Part shown: positions 26,828 through 35,173 of the stretch, piece by piece | Layout of the letters: each line of letters begins with the position of its first letter | How positions within the stretch are numbered: position 1 is the stretch's first letter | Origin: Nocardioides ochotonae | Lineage (GTDB): Bacteria > Actinomycetota > Actinomycetes > Propionibacteriales > Nocardioidaceae | Direction: 5' to 3' | DNA: 64,000 nucleotides | Assembly (NCBI RefSeq): GCF_011420305.2 | Contig: NZ_CP061769.1 | Location: 682,001-746,000, forward strand | The notes under the pieces: generated by a model | Seen by the model: the letters and a program-made list of their open reading frames with translations, nothing else | Databases searched by the model: none | Told to the model about the DNA's origin: nothing | Made by a program: the position numbers and the translations under genes

Positions 26828-26872
26828 GTCGACTCAAGCAACCGCAGGGGCCGACTCGCGGAAATGAGGAAG

Positions 26873-26911
26873 GGCCCGCCCGCGCCTCCCCCCAGACGCG
26901 CGGTGCGGGCC
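26873..26911. terminator. Bidirectional hairpin terminator after the polymerase gene
   Basis: GGCCCGC-CCGCGC (26,873-26,885) pairs with GCGCGG-T-GCGGGCC (26,898-26,911), a 13-bp GC stem with one bulged T and a 12-nt loop. It is followed by GTTCCTTCGTTC and preceded by GGAAATGAGGAAG, so both strands have a pyrimidine-rich tail. It separates two convergent operons. Confidence 0.75.
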
Positions 26912-27061
26912 GTTCCTTCGTTCATGGACTGGCGGGCTCCCCCCAGGGGCCGCCGGTCCGACAGGCCTCACGAGGTGCTGCCTGTCTGTGCCCGAAACAC
27001 TAGGGAGGCGAGGTCCACAGAAGATCCACAGAGCATCCAGCGTCGGGTAACAGACAGCCGC

Positions 27062-27661
27062 TCACACGCCGGTGACGCCCTCGCCGCCGCCGGCCTGCTC
27101 GTCGAAGGTCTCGCGCTCGAGCAGGTGCAGGACGGGTACGCCGATGCGGCGCCGCGCCCGCGAGGACCAGTCGACGTGGAAGAACTCCGCGACCAGGTGC
27201 GGGCGGGTCAGGATGATCGCCTCGGCGGCGTCGACCGCCTTGACCTTGGCCGCGAGCGCGTCGACCGGCGGCGCCGCGGTCACCTCGCCGACCGCCTCGG
27301 CGCCGGTGGCGCGCAGGGCGCTGAGCGTGTGCTGGAGCGACTCGCCGGCGCGGTCGCGGCAGTCCTCGCGGACCGCGTCGAGGTCGATGTCCTCCATCGC
27401 CATCGCGGGCGACCCCATCATGTCGCCGGCGCCCATGGTCCCCAGCGAGGCCTCGATGCGTGACGCGGCGTCCTCGAGCGGCAGCAGCACGTGGTAGACG
27501 ACCTGGTCGGCGATGGTGTCGTGCAGCGAGTGGACCTGCGCGGCGTCGCTGGCCGAGAGCGTCTGCTCGACGAGGAGGACGACGTCGTAGGTGCCGATGC
27601 CGTCGTCGATCCGGTCGTTGCGCCGGTCGCCGGGGGGCGTGGACGGGGTCTGCTCGGTCAT
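27062..27661 (-). CDS. Conserved hypothetical protein (universal-stress-like C-terminus)
   Basis: The 199-residue protein begins with a disordered Pro/Asp/Arg segment. A helical region with DQVVYHVLLPLEDAASRIEA follows, and the alpha/beta C-terminal part includes DAAEAIILTRPHLVAEFF and RRRIGVPVLHLLE, reminiscent of UspA-like folds. I cannot assign a function. The ATG overlaps the ligase stop (ATGA), so it is coupled to the DNA ligase gene, which suggests a link to DNA repair or stress. Confidence 0.78.
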   Translation of the reverse strand: MTEQTPSTPPGDRRNDRIDDGIGTYDVVLLVEQTLSASDAAQVHSLHDTIADQVVYHVLLPLEDAASRIEASLGTMGAGDMMGSPAMAMEDIDLDAVREDCRDRAGESLQHTLSALRATGAEAVGEVTAAPPVDALAAKVKAVDAAEAIILTRPHLVAEFFHVDWSSRARRRIGVPVLHLLERETFDEQAGGGEGVTGV

Positions 27662-28785
27662 CAGGTGCCTTCCGGTGTGCTGGTCAGGATCGTGGTGAGG
27701 TCGTAGCCGGCGGGTTCCTCCAGCTGGTCGTACCCGCACGAGAGCGGGTCCCGGTCGGGCCGCCAGCGCTTGAACTGGGCAGTGTGGCGAAGTCGCGATC
27801 CCTCCATGTGGTCGTACTTCACCTCCAGGACTCGTGCGGGTCGCAGCGGGACGAAGCCGAGGTCCTTGCCGGCGCTCCATCTGCTCTGCGTCCCCGGTAC
27901 CCGATCGGGGTTCGCGGTCAGCGCCTGCGCCCAGTGGCCCCACGGGTGCTCCTCCAGCGGGACCACGAGCGGCGCCAGCTCCTCGATCAGCTCGGCACGC
28001 CGGGCGGCGGTGAAGCTCGCGCTGACCCCGATGTGCTGGAGGTGGCCGCCGGCGTCGTACAGCCCGAGCAGCAGGCTGCCGAGCAGCGGGCGCTGCGGGG
28101 TGGAGGTCTTGTGCTCGCGGTAGCCGGCGACCACCACGTCGGCGGTGCGCTCGTGCTTGACCTTGAGCATCGTGCGCACGTTCGGCCGGTACGGCGCGTC
28201 GAGCGGCTTGGCGACGACCCCGTCGAGGCCGGCGCCCTCGAACTCGGTGAACCAGCGCTGCGCCTCGTCGCCGTCGACCGTGGTCCGGGTGAGGAAGCAG
28301 GGCCCGTGCTGCCCGGCCAGGTGGGCCAGCGCGTCCTCGAGCGCCGCGCGCCGCTCGGCGAACGGGCGCGCCATCAGCGACTCCTCGCCCAGCGCGAGCA
28401 GGTCGAAGGCCACGAACCCCGCCGGCGTCTCCTCGGCCAGCAGCGCGACCCGTGAGGCGGCGGGGTGGATGCGCTCCTGGAGCGACTCGAAGGCCAGCCG
28501 GCTGCCGCCGCCCTCGGCGGGCAGGGCCACGAAGATCTCGCCGTCGACGACGCAGCGCTCTGGCAGCTGCTCCTTGACCGCGGCGACGACCTCGGGGAAG
28601 TAGCGGGTCAGCGGCTTGGTGTTGCGCGAGGCCAGCTCGACCTCGTCACCGTCGCGGAAGACCAGGCAGCGGAAGCCGTCCCACTTGGGCTCGAAGAGCA
28701 GACCACCGTGCGCATCGGGGGCGGGCAGCCCGGACACGGACTTGGCGAGCATCGGCTGGACGGGCGGCATCACGGGCAGGTCCAC
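27661..28785 (-). CDS. ligC: ATP-dependent DNA ligase (LigC-like)
   Basis: The 374-residue ligase has motif I EPKWDGFRC with the adenylated lysine near residue 32, motif III-like VVDGEIFV, motif IV LDGVVAKPL, motif V MLKVKHERTADVVV, and an OB-fold to the C-terminus. Ligases of this size without fused nuclease or polymerase domains are LigC-type and work in short-patch excision repair or back up NHEJ. The GTG at 28,785 is preferred because TACGCT lies 7 nt upstream. It is the first gene of an operon with the preceding hypothetical gene and is convergent with the Prim-Pol gene. Confidence 0.92.
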   Translation of the reverse strand: MDLPVMPPVQPMLAKSVSGLPAPDAHGGLLFEPKWDGFRCLVFRDGDEVELASRNTKPLTRYFPEVVAAVKEQLPERCVVDGEIFVALPAEGGGSRLAFESLQERIHPAASRVALLAEETPAGFVAFDLLALGEESLMARPFAERRAALEDALAHLAGQHGPCFLTRTTVDGDEAQRWFTEFEGAGLDGVVAKPLDAPYRPNVRTMLKVKHERTADVVVAGYREHKTSTPQRPLLGSLLLGLYDAGGHLQHIGVSASFTAARRAELIEELAPLVVPLEEHPWGHWAQALTANPDRVPGTQSRWSAGKDLGFVPLRPARVLEVKYDHMEGSRLRHTAQFKRWRPDRDPLSCGYDQLEEPAGYDLTTILTSTPEGT

Positions 28786-28890
28786 GGGTGCGAGCGTAGG
28801 GCGAGCAACTAAGGTGTGGCAGTCCCCTGACGGAGATCCTCTGCAAGATCGGTCGATGTCCGCACAGGGAACAGCTCCCGCGAGGGACAT

Positions 28891-28969
28891 TCCCCGGTTG
28901 GTCTGCCGGCAGGGCCCGCCTGACTTTGAATCAGGACTAGCGACGTAGGTTCGACTCCTACCCGGGGAG
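28891..28969 (+). tRNA. tRNA-Gln (anticodon TTG)
   Basis: The acceptor stem TCCCCGG/CCGGGGA (28,891-28,897 with 28,962-28,968) has discriminator G28969. The anticodon stem CCTGA/TCAGG encloses loop CTTTGAA, giving anticodon TTG. The T arm GTAGG-TTCGACT-CCTAC is canonical. The D stem is GGTC/GGCC. Two features are unusual: two linker bases between the D and anticodon stems, and a 9-nt variable region. CCA is not encoded. The glmU start codon begins at 28,971, 1 nt after the tRNA end. A tRNA-Gln next to glmU is a known actinobacterial arrangement. Confidence 0.87.
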
Positions 28970-28970
28970 C

Positions 28971-30443
28971 ATGAGTCGTGAACTGACAGTCATCGTGCTG
29001 GCCGCGGGTGGAGGCACCCGCATGAAGTCCAAGACGATGAAGGTGCTCCACCCCATCTGTGGGCGGAGCATGATCGGTCACGTGCTGACTGCGGTCGCCG
29101 GATCCGGTGCGGACCGGGTGGTGACGGTCGTCGGGCACCAGCGTGAGGTCGTCGGACCGCACGTGCAGGAGCTGATGCCGCAGGCCCTCCTCGCCGTGCA
29201 GGAGGAGCAGGCCGGCACCGGCCACGCCGTCCGCGTCGCGGTCGAGGCGCTGCTCGCGTCCGAGGGCACGCTCGAGGGCACCGTGCTGGTGGCCTACGGC
29301 GACACCCCGCTGCTCGAGGGCGAGTCGCTGCGCGCCCTGGCCGAGGAGCACGAGGCCGCCCAGCGTGCGGTCAGCATCCTCAGCGCCGTGGTGCCCCAGC
29401 CGTTCGGCTACGGCCGCGTCGTGCGCGACGACGAAGGGGAGGTCGTGGCGATCGTGGAGGAGAAGGACGCGACGCCGCAGCAGCGGGAGATCGCCGAGAT
29501 CAACTCCGGGATCCTGGCCTTCGACGCCGAGTTCCTGCTCTCCGCGCTGCCGCGGATCTCCCACGACAACGCCAAGGGCGAGTACTACCTCACCGACACC
29601 GTGAACATCGCGCGCGAGGACGGCCTCGCCGTCGGGGCGCTCGTGATCGACGACGTGCTCCAGACCGAGGGCGCCAACGACCGGGTGCAGCTCGCCGACC
29701 TGGGCCGGGAGATGAACCGCCGGATCCTGACCCGCTGGATGCGCGAGGGCGTCACGGTGATGGACCCCGCCACGACCTGGGTCGACGCCGACGTGGTGCT
29801 CGCCCGCGACGTCACACTGCTGCCGGGGACCCAGCTGCTGGGGACGACCGCCGTGGCCGAGGACGCCGTGGTCGGCCCGGACACGACGCTGAAGGACTGC
29901 GAGGTGGGGGAGGGCGCCCGGGTGGTGCGCACCCACGGCGAGCTCGCCGTCGTGGGCGCCGGGGCCAACGTCGGGCCGTTCTCCTACCTGCGCCCCGGCA
30001 CCGAGCTGGGTGACGGCGGCAAGATCGGCACGTTCGTGGAGACCAAGAACGTCGAGATCGCCGCCGGCGCCAAGGTGCCGCACCTGTCCTACATCGGTGA
30101 CGCCGAGATCGGCGAGGGCACCAACATCGGGGCGGGCACCATCGTCGCGAACTACGACGGGGTCAACAAGCACCGCACCAAGGTCGGCCGCCACGCCCGC
30201 ACCGGCTCGAACAACACCTTCGTCGCCCCAGTCGAGATCGGCGACGGCGCGGCGACCGGCGCCGGCACCGTCGTACGACGCGACGTGGCGCCGGGCGCCC
30301 TGGCCGTGAGCGCCGGGGAGCAGCGCAGCATCGAGGGCTGGGTCGAGCGCCGGCGCGCCGGCACCGCGCAGGCCGAGGCCGCCCGGGCCGCACGCGAGGC
30401 CGCGGAGGCGGCGGGGGAGACCGACGGGCAGCAGCCGGAGTAG
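28971..30443 (+). CDS. glmU: Bifunctional GlcNAc-1-P uridyltransferase / GlcN-1-P acetyltransferase
   Basis: The 490-residue enzyme makes UDP-GlcNAc for peptidoglycan and other glycans. The N-terminal pyrophosphorylase has VIVLAAGGGTRMKSKTMK, then QEEQAGTGHAV and VAYGDTPLLEG. The C-terminal left-handed beta-helix acetyltransferase has YLRPGTELGDGGKIGTFVETKN and GEGTNIGAGTIVANYDGVNK. The ATG at 28,971 gives the conserved N-terminus, so translation starts 1 nt after the tRNA-Gln gene and no separate leader exists. The C-terminal tail is Ala/Glu-rich. The next gene is prs. Confidence 0.97.
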   Translation: MSRELTVIVLAAGGGTRMKSKTMKVLHPICGRSMIGHVLTAVAGSGADRVVTVVGHQREVVGPHVQELMPQALLAVQEEQAGTGHAVRVAVEALLASEGTLEGTVLVAYGDTPLLEGESLRALAEEHEAAQRAVSILSAVVPQPFGYGRVVRDDEGEVVAIVEEKDATPQQREIAEINSGILAFDAEFLLSALPRISHDNAKGEYYLTDTVNIAREDGLAVGALVIDDVLQTEGANDRVQLADLGREMNRRILTRWMREGVTVMDPATTWVDADVVLARDVTLLPGTQLLGTTAVAEDAVVGPDTTLKDCEVGEGARVVRTHGELAVVGAGANVGPFSYLRPGTELGDGGKIGTFVETKNVEIAAGAKVPHLSYIGDAEIGEGTNIGAGTIVANYDGVNKHRTKVGRHARTGSNNTFVAPVEIGDGAATGAGTVVRRDVAPGALAVSAGEQRSIEGWVERRRAGTAQAEAARAAREAAEAAGETDGQQPE

Positions 30444-30572
30444 CCGGCGCGCGGCGTCCGCCGCGAGAGCCGGCTCACACGTGACGTCTCAGACGCGGAC
30501 CGGGTTTTGAGGCCGTTCATCTTGGCGGGGCACAATCGTTCCCATCCCCTCCCGGCGATCCAGGAGTCACTT

Positions 30573-31553
30573 GTGACCGGAATGAAGAAGACCACCGAGA
30601 AGAACCTGATGGTCTTCAGTGGTCGGGCACACCCCGAGCTGGCCGAGGAGGTCGCCGGGATCCTCGGCACCGACCTCGTGCCCACCTCGGCGTACGAGTT
30701 CGCGAACTCCGAGATCTACGTCCGCTACGAGGAGTCCGTCCGCGGGTGCGACGCCTTCGTGATCCAGAGCCACAAGGCTCCGATCAACGAGTGGATCATG
30801 GAGCACCTGATCATGGTCGACGCGCTCAAGCGCGCCTCGGCCAAGCGGATCACCGTGGTGATGCCGTTCTACGGCTACTCCCGCCAGGACAAGAAGCACC
30901 GTGGCCGCGAGCCGATCTCCGCGCGGCTGATCGCGGACCTGTTCAAGACCGCGGGCGCGGACCGGCTGATCTCGGTCGACCTGCACGCCGACCAGATCCA
31001 GGGCTACTTCGACGGTCCCGTCGACCACCTGATGGCGCTGCCGCTGCTCACCGAGTACGTCCTGTCCAAGTACAGCAGCGAGCAGCTGTGCGTGGTCTCC
31101 CCGGACGCCGGCCGGATCAAGGTCGCCGAGCGCTGGTCGGCCAAGCTGGGCGGCGCGCCGCTGGCGTTCATCCACAAGACGCGCCGCACCGACCGCCCGA
31201 ACGAGACGGTCGCCAACCGCGTGGTCGGTGAGGTCGCCGGCCGCATGTGCGTGCTGACCGACGACATGATCGACACCGGCGGCACGATCGTGAAGGCCGC
31301 CGAGGCCCTCATGAAGGAGGGCGCGGCGGGCGTCATCATCGCCGCCACCCACGCGATCCTCTCCGACCCGGCCGTGGACCGGCTCAAGAACAGCCCGGCC
31401 ATCGAGGTCGTGGTCACCAACACGCTCCCGATCGCCGAGGAGCGCCGCTTCGACAAGCTGACCGTGCTCTCGATCGCCCCGCTGGTCGCCCGCGCGATCC
31501 GCGAGGTCTTCAACGACGGCTCGGTGACCTCGATGTTCGACGGCCACGCCTGA
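30573..31553 (+). CDS. prs: Ribose-phosphate pyrophosphokinase
   Basis: The 326-residue enzyme makes PRPP from ribose-5-phosphate and ATP. Landmarks are YEFANSEIYVRYEESVRG, the flexible loop YGYSRQDKKHRGREPISARL, SVDLHADQIQGYFD, and the PRPP-binding loop VLTDDMIDTGGTIVKAAE. The GTG at 30,573 was chosen because AGGAG is 6 nt upstream; the ATG at 30,582 is too far from it. It lies 129 nt after glmU, the usual actinobacterial glmU-prs order. Confidence 0.96.
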   Translation: MTGMKKTTEKNLMVFSGRAHPELAEEVAGILGTDLVPTSAYEFANSEIYVRYEESVRGCDAFVIQSHKAPINEWIMEHLIMVDALKRASAKRITVVMPFYGYSRQDKKHRGREPISARLIADLFKTAGADRLISVDLHADQIQGYFDGPVDHLMALPLLTEYVLSKYSSEQLCVVSPDAGRIKVAERWSAKLGGAPLAFIHKTRRTDRPNETVANRVVGEVAGRMCVLTDDMIDTGGTIVKAAEALMKEGAAGVIIAATHAILSDPAVDRLKNSPAIEVVVTNTLPIAEERRFDKLTVLSIAPLVARAIREVFNDGSVTSMFDGHA

Positions 31554-31580
31554 GCCCAGCGGCCCACCCGCACCGTCACC

Positions 31581-31613
31581 AGGACGCCATCGCCACTCAG
31601 GCGGTGGCGTCCT
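31581..31613. terminator. Bidirectional hairpin terminator between prs and membrane-protein gene
   Basis: A 14-bp stem forms between 31,581-31,594 (AGGACGCCATCGCC) and 31,600-31,613 (one T-G wobble), with loop ACTCA. The right half includes the last codons of the convergent membrane-protein gene, so the same bases terminate both transcripts. Confidence 0.72.
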
Positions 31614-32376
31614 CGTGCGTCCGGCGCCGCGCGGAGCGCACGGCGAGCAGGCACCCCAGGGCGACCAGCGCACCCAGGTGGTCGAGCGCGGCGACGGCCA
31701 CGACGGCGACGCCCACACAGGCCCAGGAGAGCTGCCCGCGGGCCGCCGGCAGCTGGTCGCGGTGGCGCCACAGCAGCAGTGGCAGCGCCAGGGTGCTGAG
31801 GAACGCGATCAGCACGAAGACGTCCTGGACCAGTGCGACGTGCCAGTCCTCGCGGATCTGCGCGACCTCGGCCTGCGGCGCGAAGCCGTGCTGCCAGCGC
31901 AGGTAGGTGCCGATCAGGAGGCGTACGCCGAGGGCGAGCGCGTGGACGGCGACCACGGCGAACGCCAGCGCCTGGACGCTCCGGGCCAGGTCGGCGGGGC
32001 CGGCGGCGGCACGCCAGGCGCTCAGCAGCACCAGGCAGGCGGTGGCGACGAGCATGGCGGGCGCGGCCCCGGTCGCGGCGCCCAGGACGACCATCACCAG
32101 CCCGAAGGCCCAGTAGCTGCCGACCAGGCGGTCATCGCCCGCCGTGGCCTCGGCGCGATCGCGGCGGGCAGCCGGCAGCAGGGCGAGCGAGGCCAGCGAC
32201 ACGAGCGCGGCACCGCCCCAGCGCAGCACCAGCGGCAGCGTCGTGTGCCGCTCGGCGTCGCGCGCGGCGCCGTGCTCCGGGACGGTGAACTCGTAGCCGA
32301 GCTGGGCGATGAGGACCGCGACCGTGACGAGCGCGACCGGGACGGCGACGCGTGCGAAGACCGGTCGGTCGGACAC
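31597..32376 (-). CDS. Multi-pass membrane protein of unknown function
   Basis: The 259-residue product has about seven hydrophobic helices, including VAVPVALVTVAVLIAQLGYEF, LVLRWGGAALVSLASLALL, VQDVFVLIAFLSTLALPLLLW and SWACVGVAVVAVAALDHLG. No catalytic motif is recognised. GAGGAGG 4 nt upstream of the GTG fixes the start. It may be specific to this lineage. Confidence 0.75.
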   Translation of the reverse strand: MSDRPVFARVAVPVALVTVAVLIAQLGYEFTVPEHGAARDAERHTTLPLVLRWGGAALVSLASLALLPAARRDRAEATAGDDRLVGSYWAFGLVMVVLGAATGAAPAMLVATACLVLLSAWRAAAGPADLARSVQALAFAVVAVHALALGVRLLIGTYLRWQHGFAPQAEVAQIREDWHVALVQDVFVLIAFLSTLALPLLLWRHRDQLPAARGQLSWACVGVAVVAVAALDHLGALVALGCLLAVRSARRRTHEDATA

Positions 32377-32528
32377 GACGCCTCCTCACGAGCAGGGCCC
32401 GGGTGGCACCTCGAGCGGCTGGGCGGGGGATCACGGCCGGACGCCCGCTGGGTGGTGCCTACCCGCCGACCGTGACCCTCAACCCGGGCGGCCGCGGTGC
32501 CTGACGGGTACCCGGGGCGGCACGCGGA

Positions 32529-32719
32529 TTGGGCAGCCGGCGCGACCCGCGCCTAGACTTCTGCAGTTGCCTCGGCGAGGGAGCGCGTCCGGTCCACCGG
32601 GCTCGCGGCTCCGTGATCGACAGGGCCGGCTCGTCTCGTGTGCCGCACTGGTGATCGGCGGAACATCTCGCACGGCGACCCCCGGTCCGTTGAATGTCTG
32701 CACGCAACAGGAGAGCCGC
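32529..32719 (+). promoter_or_regulatory. Promoter and long leader of rplY
   Basis: TTGGGC (32,529-32,534) and TAGACT (32,554-32,559) are spaced 19 nt apart. If used, they give a leader of about 150 nt before the rplY ATG, much longer than other leaders here. The leader contains GGTCCACCGGGCTCGCGGCT-type GC stems and ends with an AGGAGA ribosome-binding site. A role in ribosomal-protein feedback is possible but not shown. Confidence 0.45.
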
Positions 32720-33367
32720 ATGTCCGCCGAGAAGATCACCGCCGAGAAGCGCACCGAGTTCGGCAAGGGCGCCGCCCGCCGGATCCGCCGCGAGCACAAG
32801 ATCCCCGCCGTCGTCTACGGCCACGGCGCCGACCCGCTGCACGTGATCCTGCCGGGTCACGCCACGATGATGGCGCTCAAGCACCACGGCTACAACGCGC
32901 TGCTCGAGCTCACCGTCGACGGCGAGACCCACCTGGCCCTGACCAAGCAGGTCCAGATCGACCCGATCAAGCGCGTCATCGAGCACGTCGACTTCGTCGC
33001 CGTCGTCCGGGGCGAGAAGGTCACCGTCGACGTCCCGATCATCGTCACCGGCGACGCCAAGCCCGGCACCCTGGTCGTGACCGAGGCCTCGAGCATCCAG
33101 CTCGAGGCGGAGGCCACCCACGTGCCCGAGCAGATCGAGGTCTCGGTCGAGGGCGCCGTCGCCGGCACCCTGATCACCGCCGCCGACCTGCCGCTGCCCC
33201 AGGACGTCTCGCTGCTCGTCGACCCCGCGACGCTGATCGTGAACGTGACCGAGCAGGTCAGCGCCGCCGCCCTCGAGGCCGACCTGGAGCAGGCCGAGGC
33301 CGAGGCCGGCATCGAGAAGGACGCCCCCGAGACCGAGACCGAGGGTGACTCCGCCGCGGCGGAGTGA
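32720..33367 (+). CDS. rplY: 50S ribosomal protein L25/general stress protein Ctc
   Basis: The 215-residue, long TL5/CTC-type L25 binds 5S rRNA. It has the N-terminal L25 domain ([25 protein letters not shown]) and a C-terminal beta domain ([23 protein letters not shown]). The last 30 residues are strongly acidic (Glu/Ala-rich). The ATG follows GGAGA. It is directly followed by pth, a common actinobacterial pair. Confidence 0.95.
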   Translation: MSAEKITAEKRTEFGKGAARRIRREHKIPAVVYGHGADPLHVILPGHATMMALKHHGYNALLELTVDGETHLALTKQVQIDPIKRVIEHVDFVAVVRGEKVTVDVPIIVTGDAKPGTLVVTEASSIQLEAEATHVPEQIEVSVEGAVAGTLITAADLPLPQDVSLLVDPATLIVNVTEQVSAAALEADLEQAEAEAGIEKDAPETETEGDSAAAE

Positions 33368-33420
33368 CGTTCCTCGAACGCCTGATCGCGACGATCTCTA
33401 CGAAGGGCCGGGACTCCACC

Positions 33421-34014
33421 GTGACCGACGCACCCGTGTGGCTCGTCGTCGGGCTGGGGAATCCCGGCCCGACGTACGCCGGGCACCGCCACAACATCGG
33501 CTACCTCGTGGTCGAGGAGCTGGCCTCCCGGCTGGGATCGTCGTTCCGCGCCCACAAGTCGGGTCGCGCCGAGGTCGTCGAAGGACGACTCGGCGCGCCC
33601 GGCCGGCCCGGGCCGCGCGTCGTGCTGGCCAAGCCGCGGTCCTACATGAACGAGGTCGGGGGCCCGGTCAAGGCGCTCGCCAGCTTCTACAAGGTCGACC
33701 CCGCGCACATCGTCGCCATCCACGACGAGCTCGACATCCCCTTCGACACGATGCGGATCAAGCTCGGCGGCGGCGACAACGGCCACAACGGCCTGAAGTC
33801 CATGCGCTCCTCCCTCGGCACCGGCGACTTCCACCGGGTGCGCGTCGGCATCGGCCGCCCGCCCGGACGCCAGGACGTCGCCGACTTCGTGCTCTCCAAC
33901 TACTCCGCCGCCGAGCGCAAGCTGCTGCCCTTCGGCGTCGACTCCGCCGCCGACGCCGTCGAGTGCCTGGTCACCGAGGGGCTCGAGCGCACCCAGCAGA
34001 AGTTCAACTCCTGA
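33421..34014 (+). CDS. pth: Peptidyl-tRNA hydrolase
   Basis: The 197-residue enzyme recycles peptidyl-tRNA released from ribosomes. Catalytic elements are [20 protein letters not shown] (Asn14 and His24), [10 protein letters not shown], and [10 protein letters not shown] with the catalytic Asp. The GTG at 33,421 matches the family N-terminus ([14 protein letters not shown]). An earlier in-frame GTG at 33,364 overlaps the rplY stop as GTGA and would add 19 residues, so coupled translation from there is possible. Confidence 0.94.
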   Translation: MTDAPVWLVVGLGNPGPTYAGHRHNIGYLVVEELASRLGSSFRAHKSGRAEVVEGRLGAPGRPGPRVVLAKPRSYMNEVGGPVKALASFYKVDPAHIVAIHDELDIPFDTMRIKLGGGDNGHNGLKSMRSSLGTGDFHRVRVGIGRPPGRQDVADFVLSNYSAAERKLLPFGVDSAADAVECLVTEGLERTQQKFNS

Positions 34015-34016
34015 CC

Positions 34017-34304
34017 GTGCGGGCCGTGCTCGTCGATGCCGACGGGGTCCTCCCGCGCAACCCCGACGGGTGGCTGGCCGCGGGCCGCCGGCCTGGGCTG
34101 CCACCTGGCCACCCACCAGAATGACGTGCGCGCGGCGTACCTCCTGCACGACGTGGGGTACGCCGACCTCTTCGAGCGCTGCTTCTGCTCCTGCGAGGTC
34201 GGCGCCACCAAGGACGACCCGGCGCGGTCTGCTGGCACCTCGACGAGGGGGTCGCCGAGCTGCGCCGTCGACTCGGCCGCGCCGGGGTCCGGCCGTCCCG
34301 ATAG
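34017..34304 (+). pseudogene. Decayed HAD-family hydrolase
   Basis: Three fragments of one HAD-IA-like hydrolase are readable in different frames. The start is VRAVLVDADGVLPRNPDGWLA (frame of 34,017, with the nucleophile region DADGV). A central piece, LGCHLATHQNDVRAAYLLHD and then VGYADLFERCFCSCEVGATKDDP, is in the next frame. The C-terminus CWHLDEGVAELRRRLGRAGV returns to the first frame and stops at 34,304. About half of the usual length of about 190 residues is missing, so there are at least two internal deletions. It starts 2 nt after the pth stop. The stop region doubles as the TAGGCT promoter of the next gene. Confidence 0.82.
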
Positions 34305-34314
34305 GCTCCGGGGC

Positions 34315-35115
34315 GTGAGCTTCGACCCCGGAACCCCGCCGCCCGCCGCCGCCACCGACGACCACGTCCTCGCCACCTGGCTGGCCGAGGCCGCCGGGCG
34401 CCGCCTCCTCGAGGTGCGCCAGGAGGGCCTGGAGGGCCGGGAGCTCAAGGACGCCGGCGATCGCGCCGCCCACGAGCTCCTGATGAGCCTGCTCGCCGAG
34501 CACCGTCCCGGCGACGCCGTGCTCTCGGAGGAGGGCAAGGACGACAAGGCGCGCCTGGGCCAGGACCGGGTGTGGATCATCGACCCGCTCGACGGCACCC
34601 GCGAGTTCTCCGAGGTCCCGCGCGAGGACTGGGCGGTGCACGTGGCGCTGTGGGAGCGCAACGCCGACGGTGGCGACCTGACCGCGGGCGCCGTCGCGCA
34701 GCCCGCCCTGGGCGAGACCTTCCACACCGGTGCCCCGCCGGTGGTGCCCCCGTCGACCGCCCCGCGCCCGCGGATCGCGGTCTCGCGCAGCCGCCCGCCG
34801 GCCTTCGTGCAGGCGCTGGCCGCGGAGCTGGACGCCGAGCTGGTCCCGATGGGATCCGCCGGGGTCAAGGTCATCTCGGTGGCCCGCGACCTCACCGACG
34901 CCTACGTGCACGCCGGCGGTCAGTACGAGTGGGACTCCGCCGCCCCCGTGGCCGTCGCGCGCGCGGCCGGGCTGTTCACCTCGCGCATCGACGGCACGCC
35001 GCTGGAGTACAACCAGGACGACGTCTACCTGCCCGACCTGATCGTGTGCCGCCCCGAGCTCGCCGAGCAGATCCTGGCCTTCATCGAGCGCAACGGCGTC
35101 ACCTCCGCCGGCTGA
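34315..35115 (+). CDS. cysQ: Inositol monophosphatase-family / 3'(2'),5'-bisphosphate nucleotidase
   Basis: The 266-residue product has metal-binding motifs VLSEEGKDD, IIDPLDGTREFSE, and QYEWDSAAPVAVARAAG, the CysQ-like set. CysQ hydrolyses PAP/PAPS by-products of sulfate activation. The window also encodes a PAPS-type sulfotransferase and an organosulfur cassette, but not next to it. TAGGCT (34,302-34,307) lies 7 nt before the GTG, a leaderless pattern. An inositol-phosphatase role is the main alternative. Confidence 0.87.
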   Translation: MSFDPGTPPPAAATDDHVLATWLAEAAGRRLLEVRQEGLEGRELKDAGDRAAHELLMSLLAEHRPGDAVLSEEGKDDKARLGQDRVWIIDPLDGTREFSEVPREDWAVHVALWERNADGGDLTAGAVAQPALGETFHTGAPPVVPPSTAPRPRIAVSRSRPPAFVQALAAELDAELVPMGSAGVKVISVARDLTDAYVHAGGQYEWDSAAPVAVARAAGLFTSRIDGTPLEYNQDDVYLPDLIVCRPELAEQILAFIERNGVTSAG

Positions 35116-35173
35116 GCACTCGGCGGCGGGAGCCCGGCTCGCCGCAGGTGGCGGGCCGGGCGATACTGACGCC

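Noticed and set aside
34017..34304. HAD hydrolase frames as simple sequencing error
   Set aside because: Restoring one frame would not recover about half of the missing family length, so real deletions are required.
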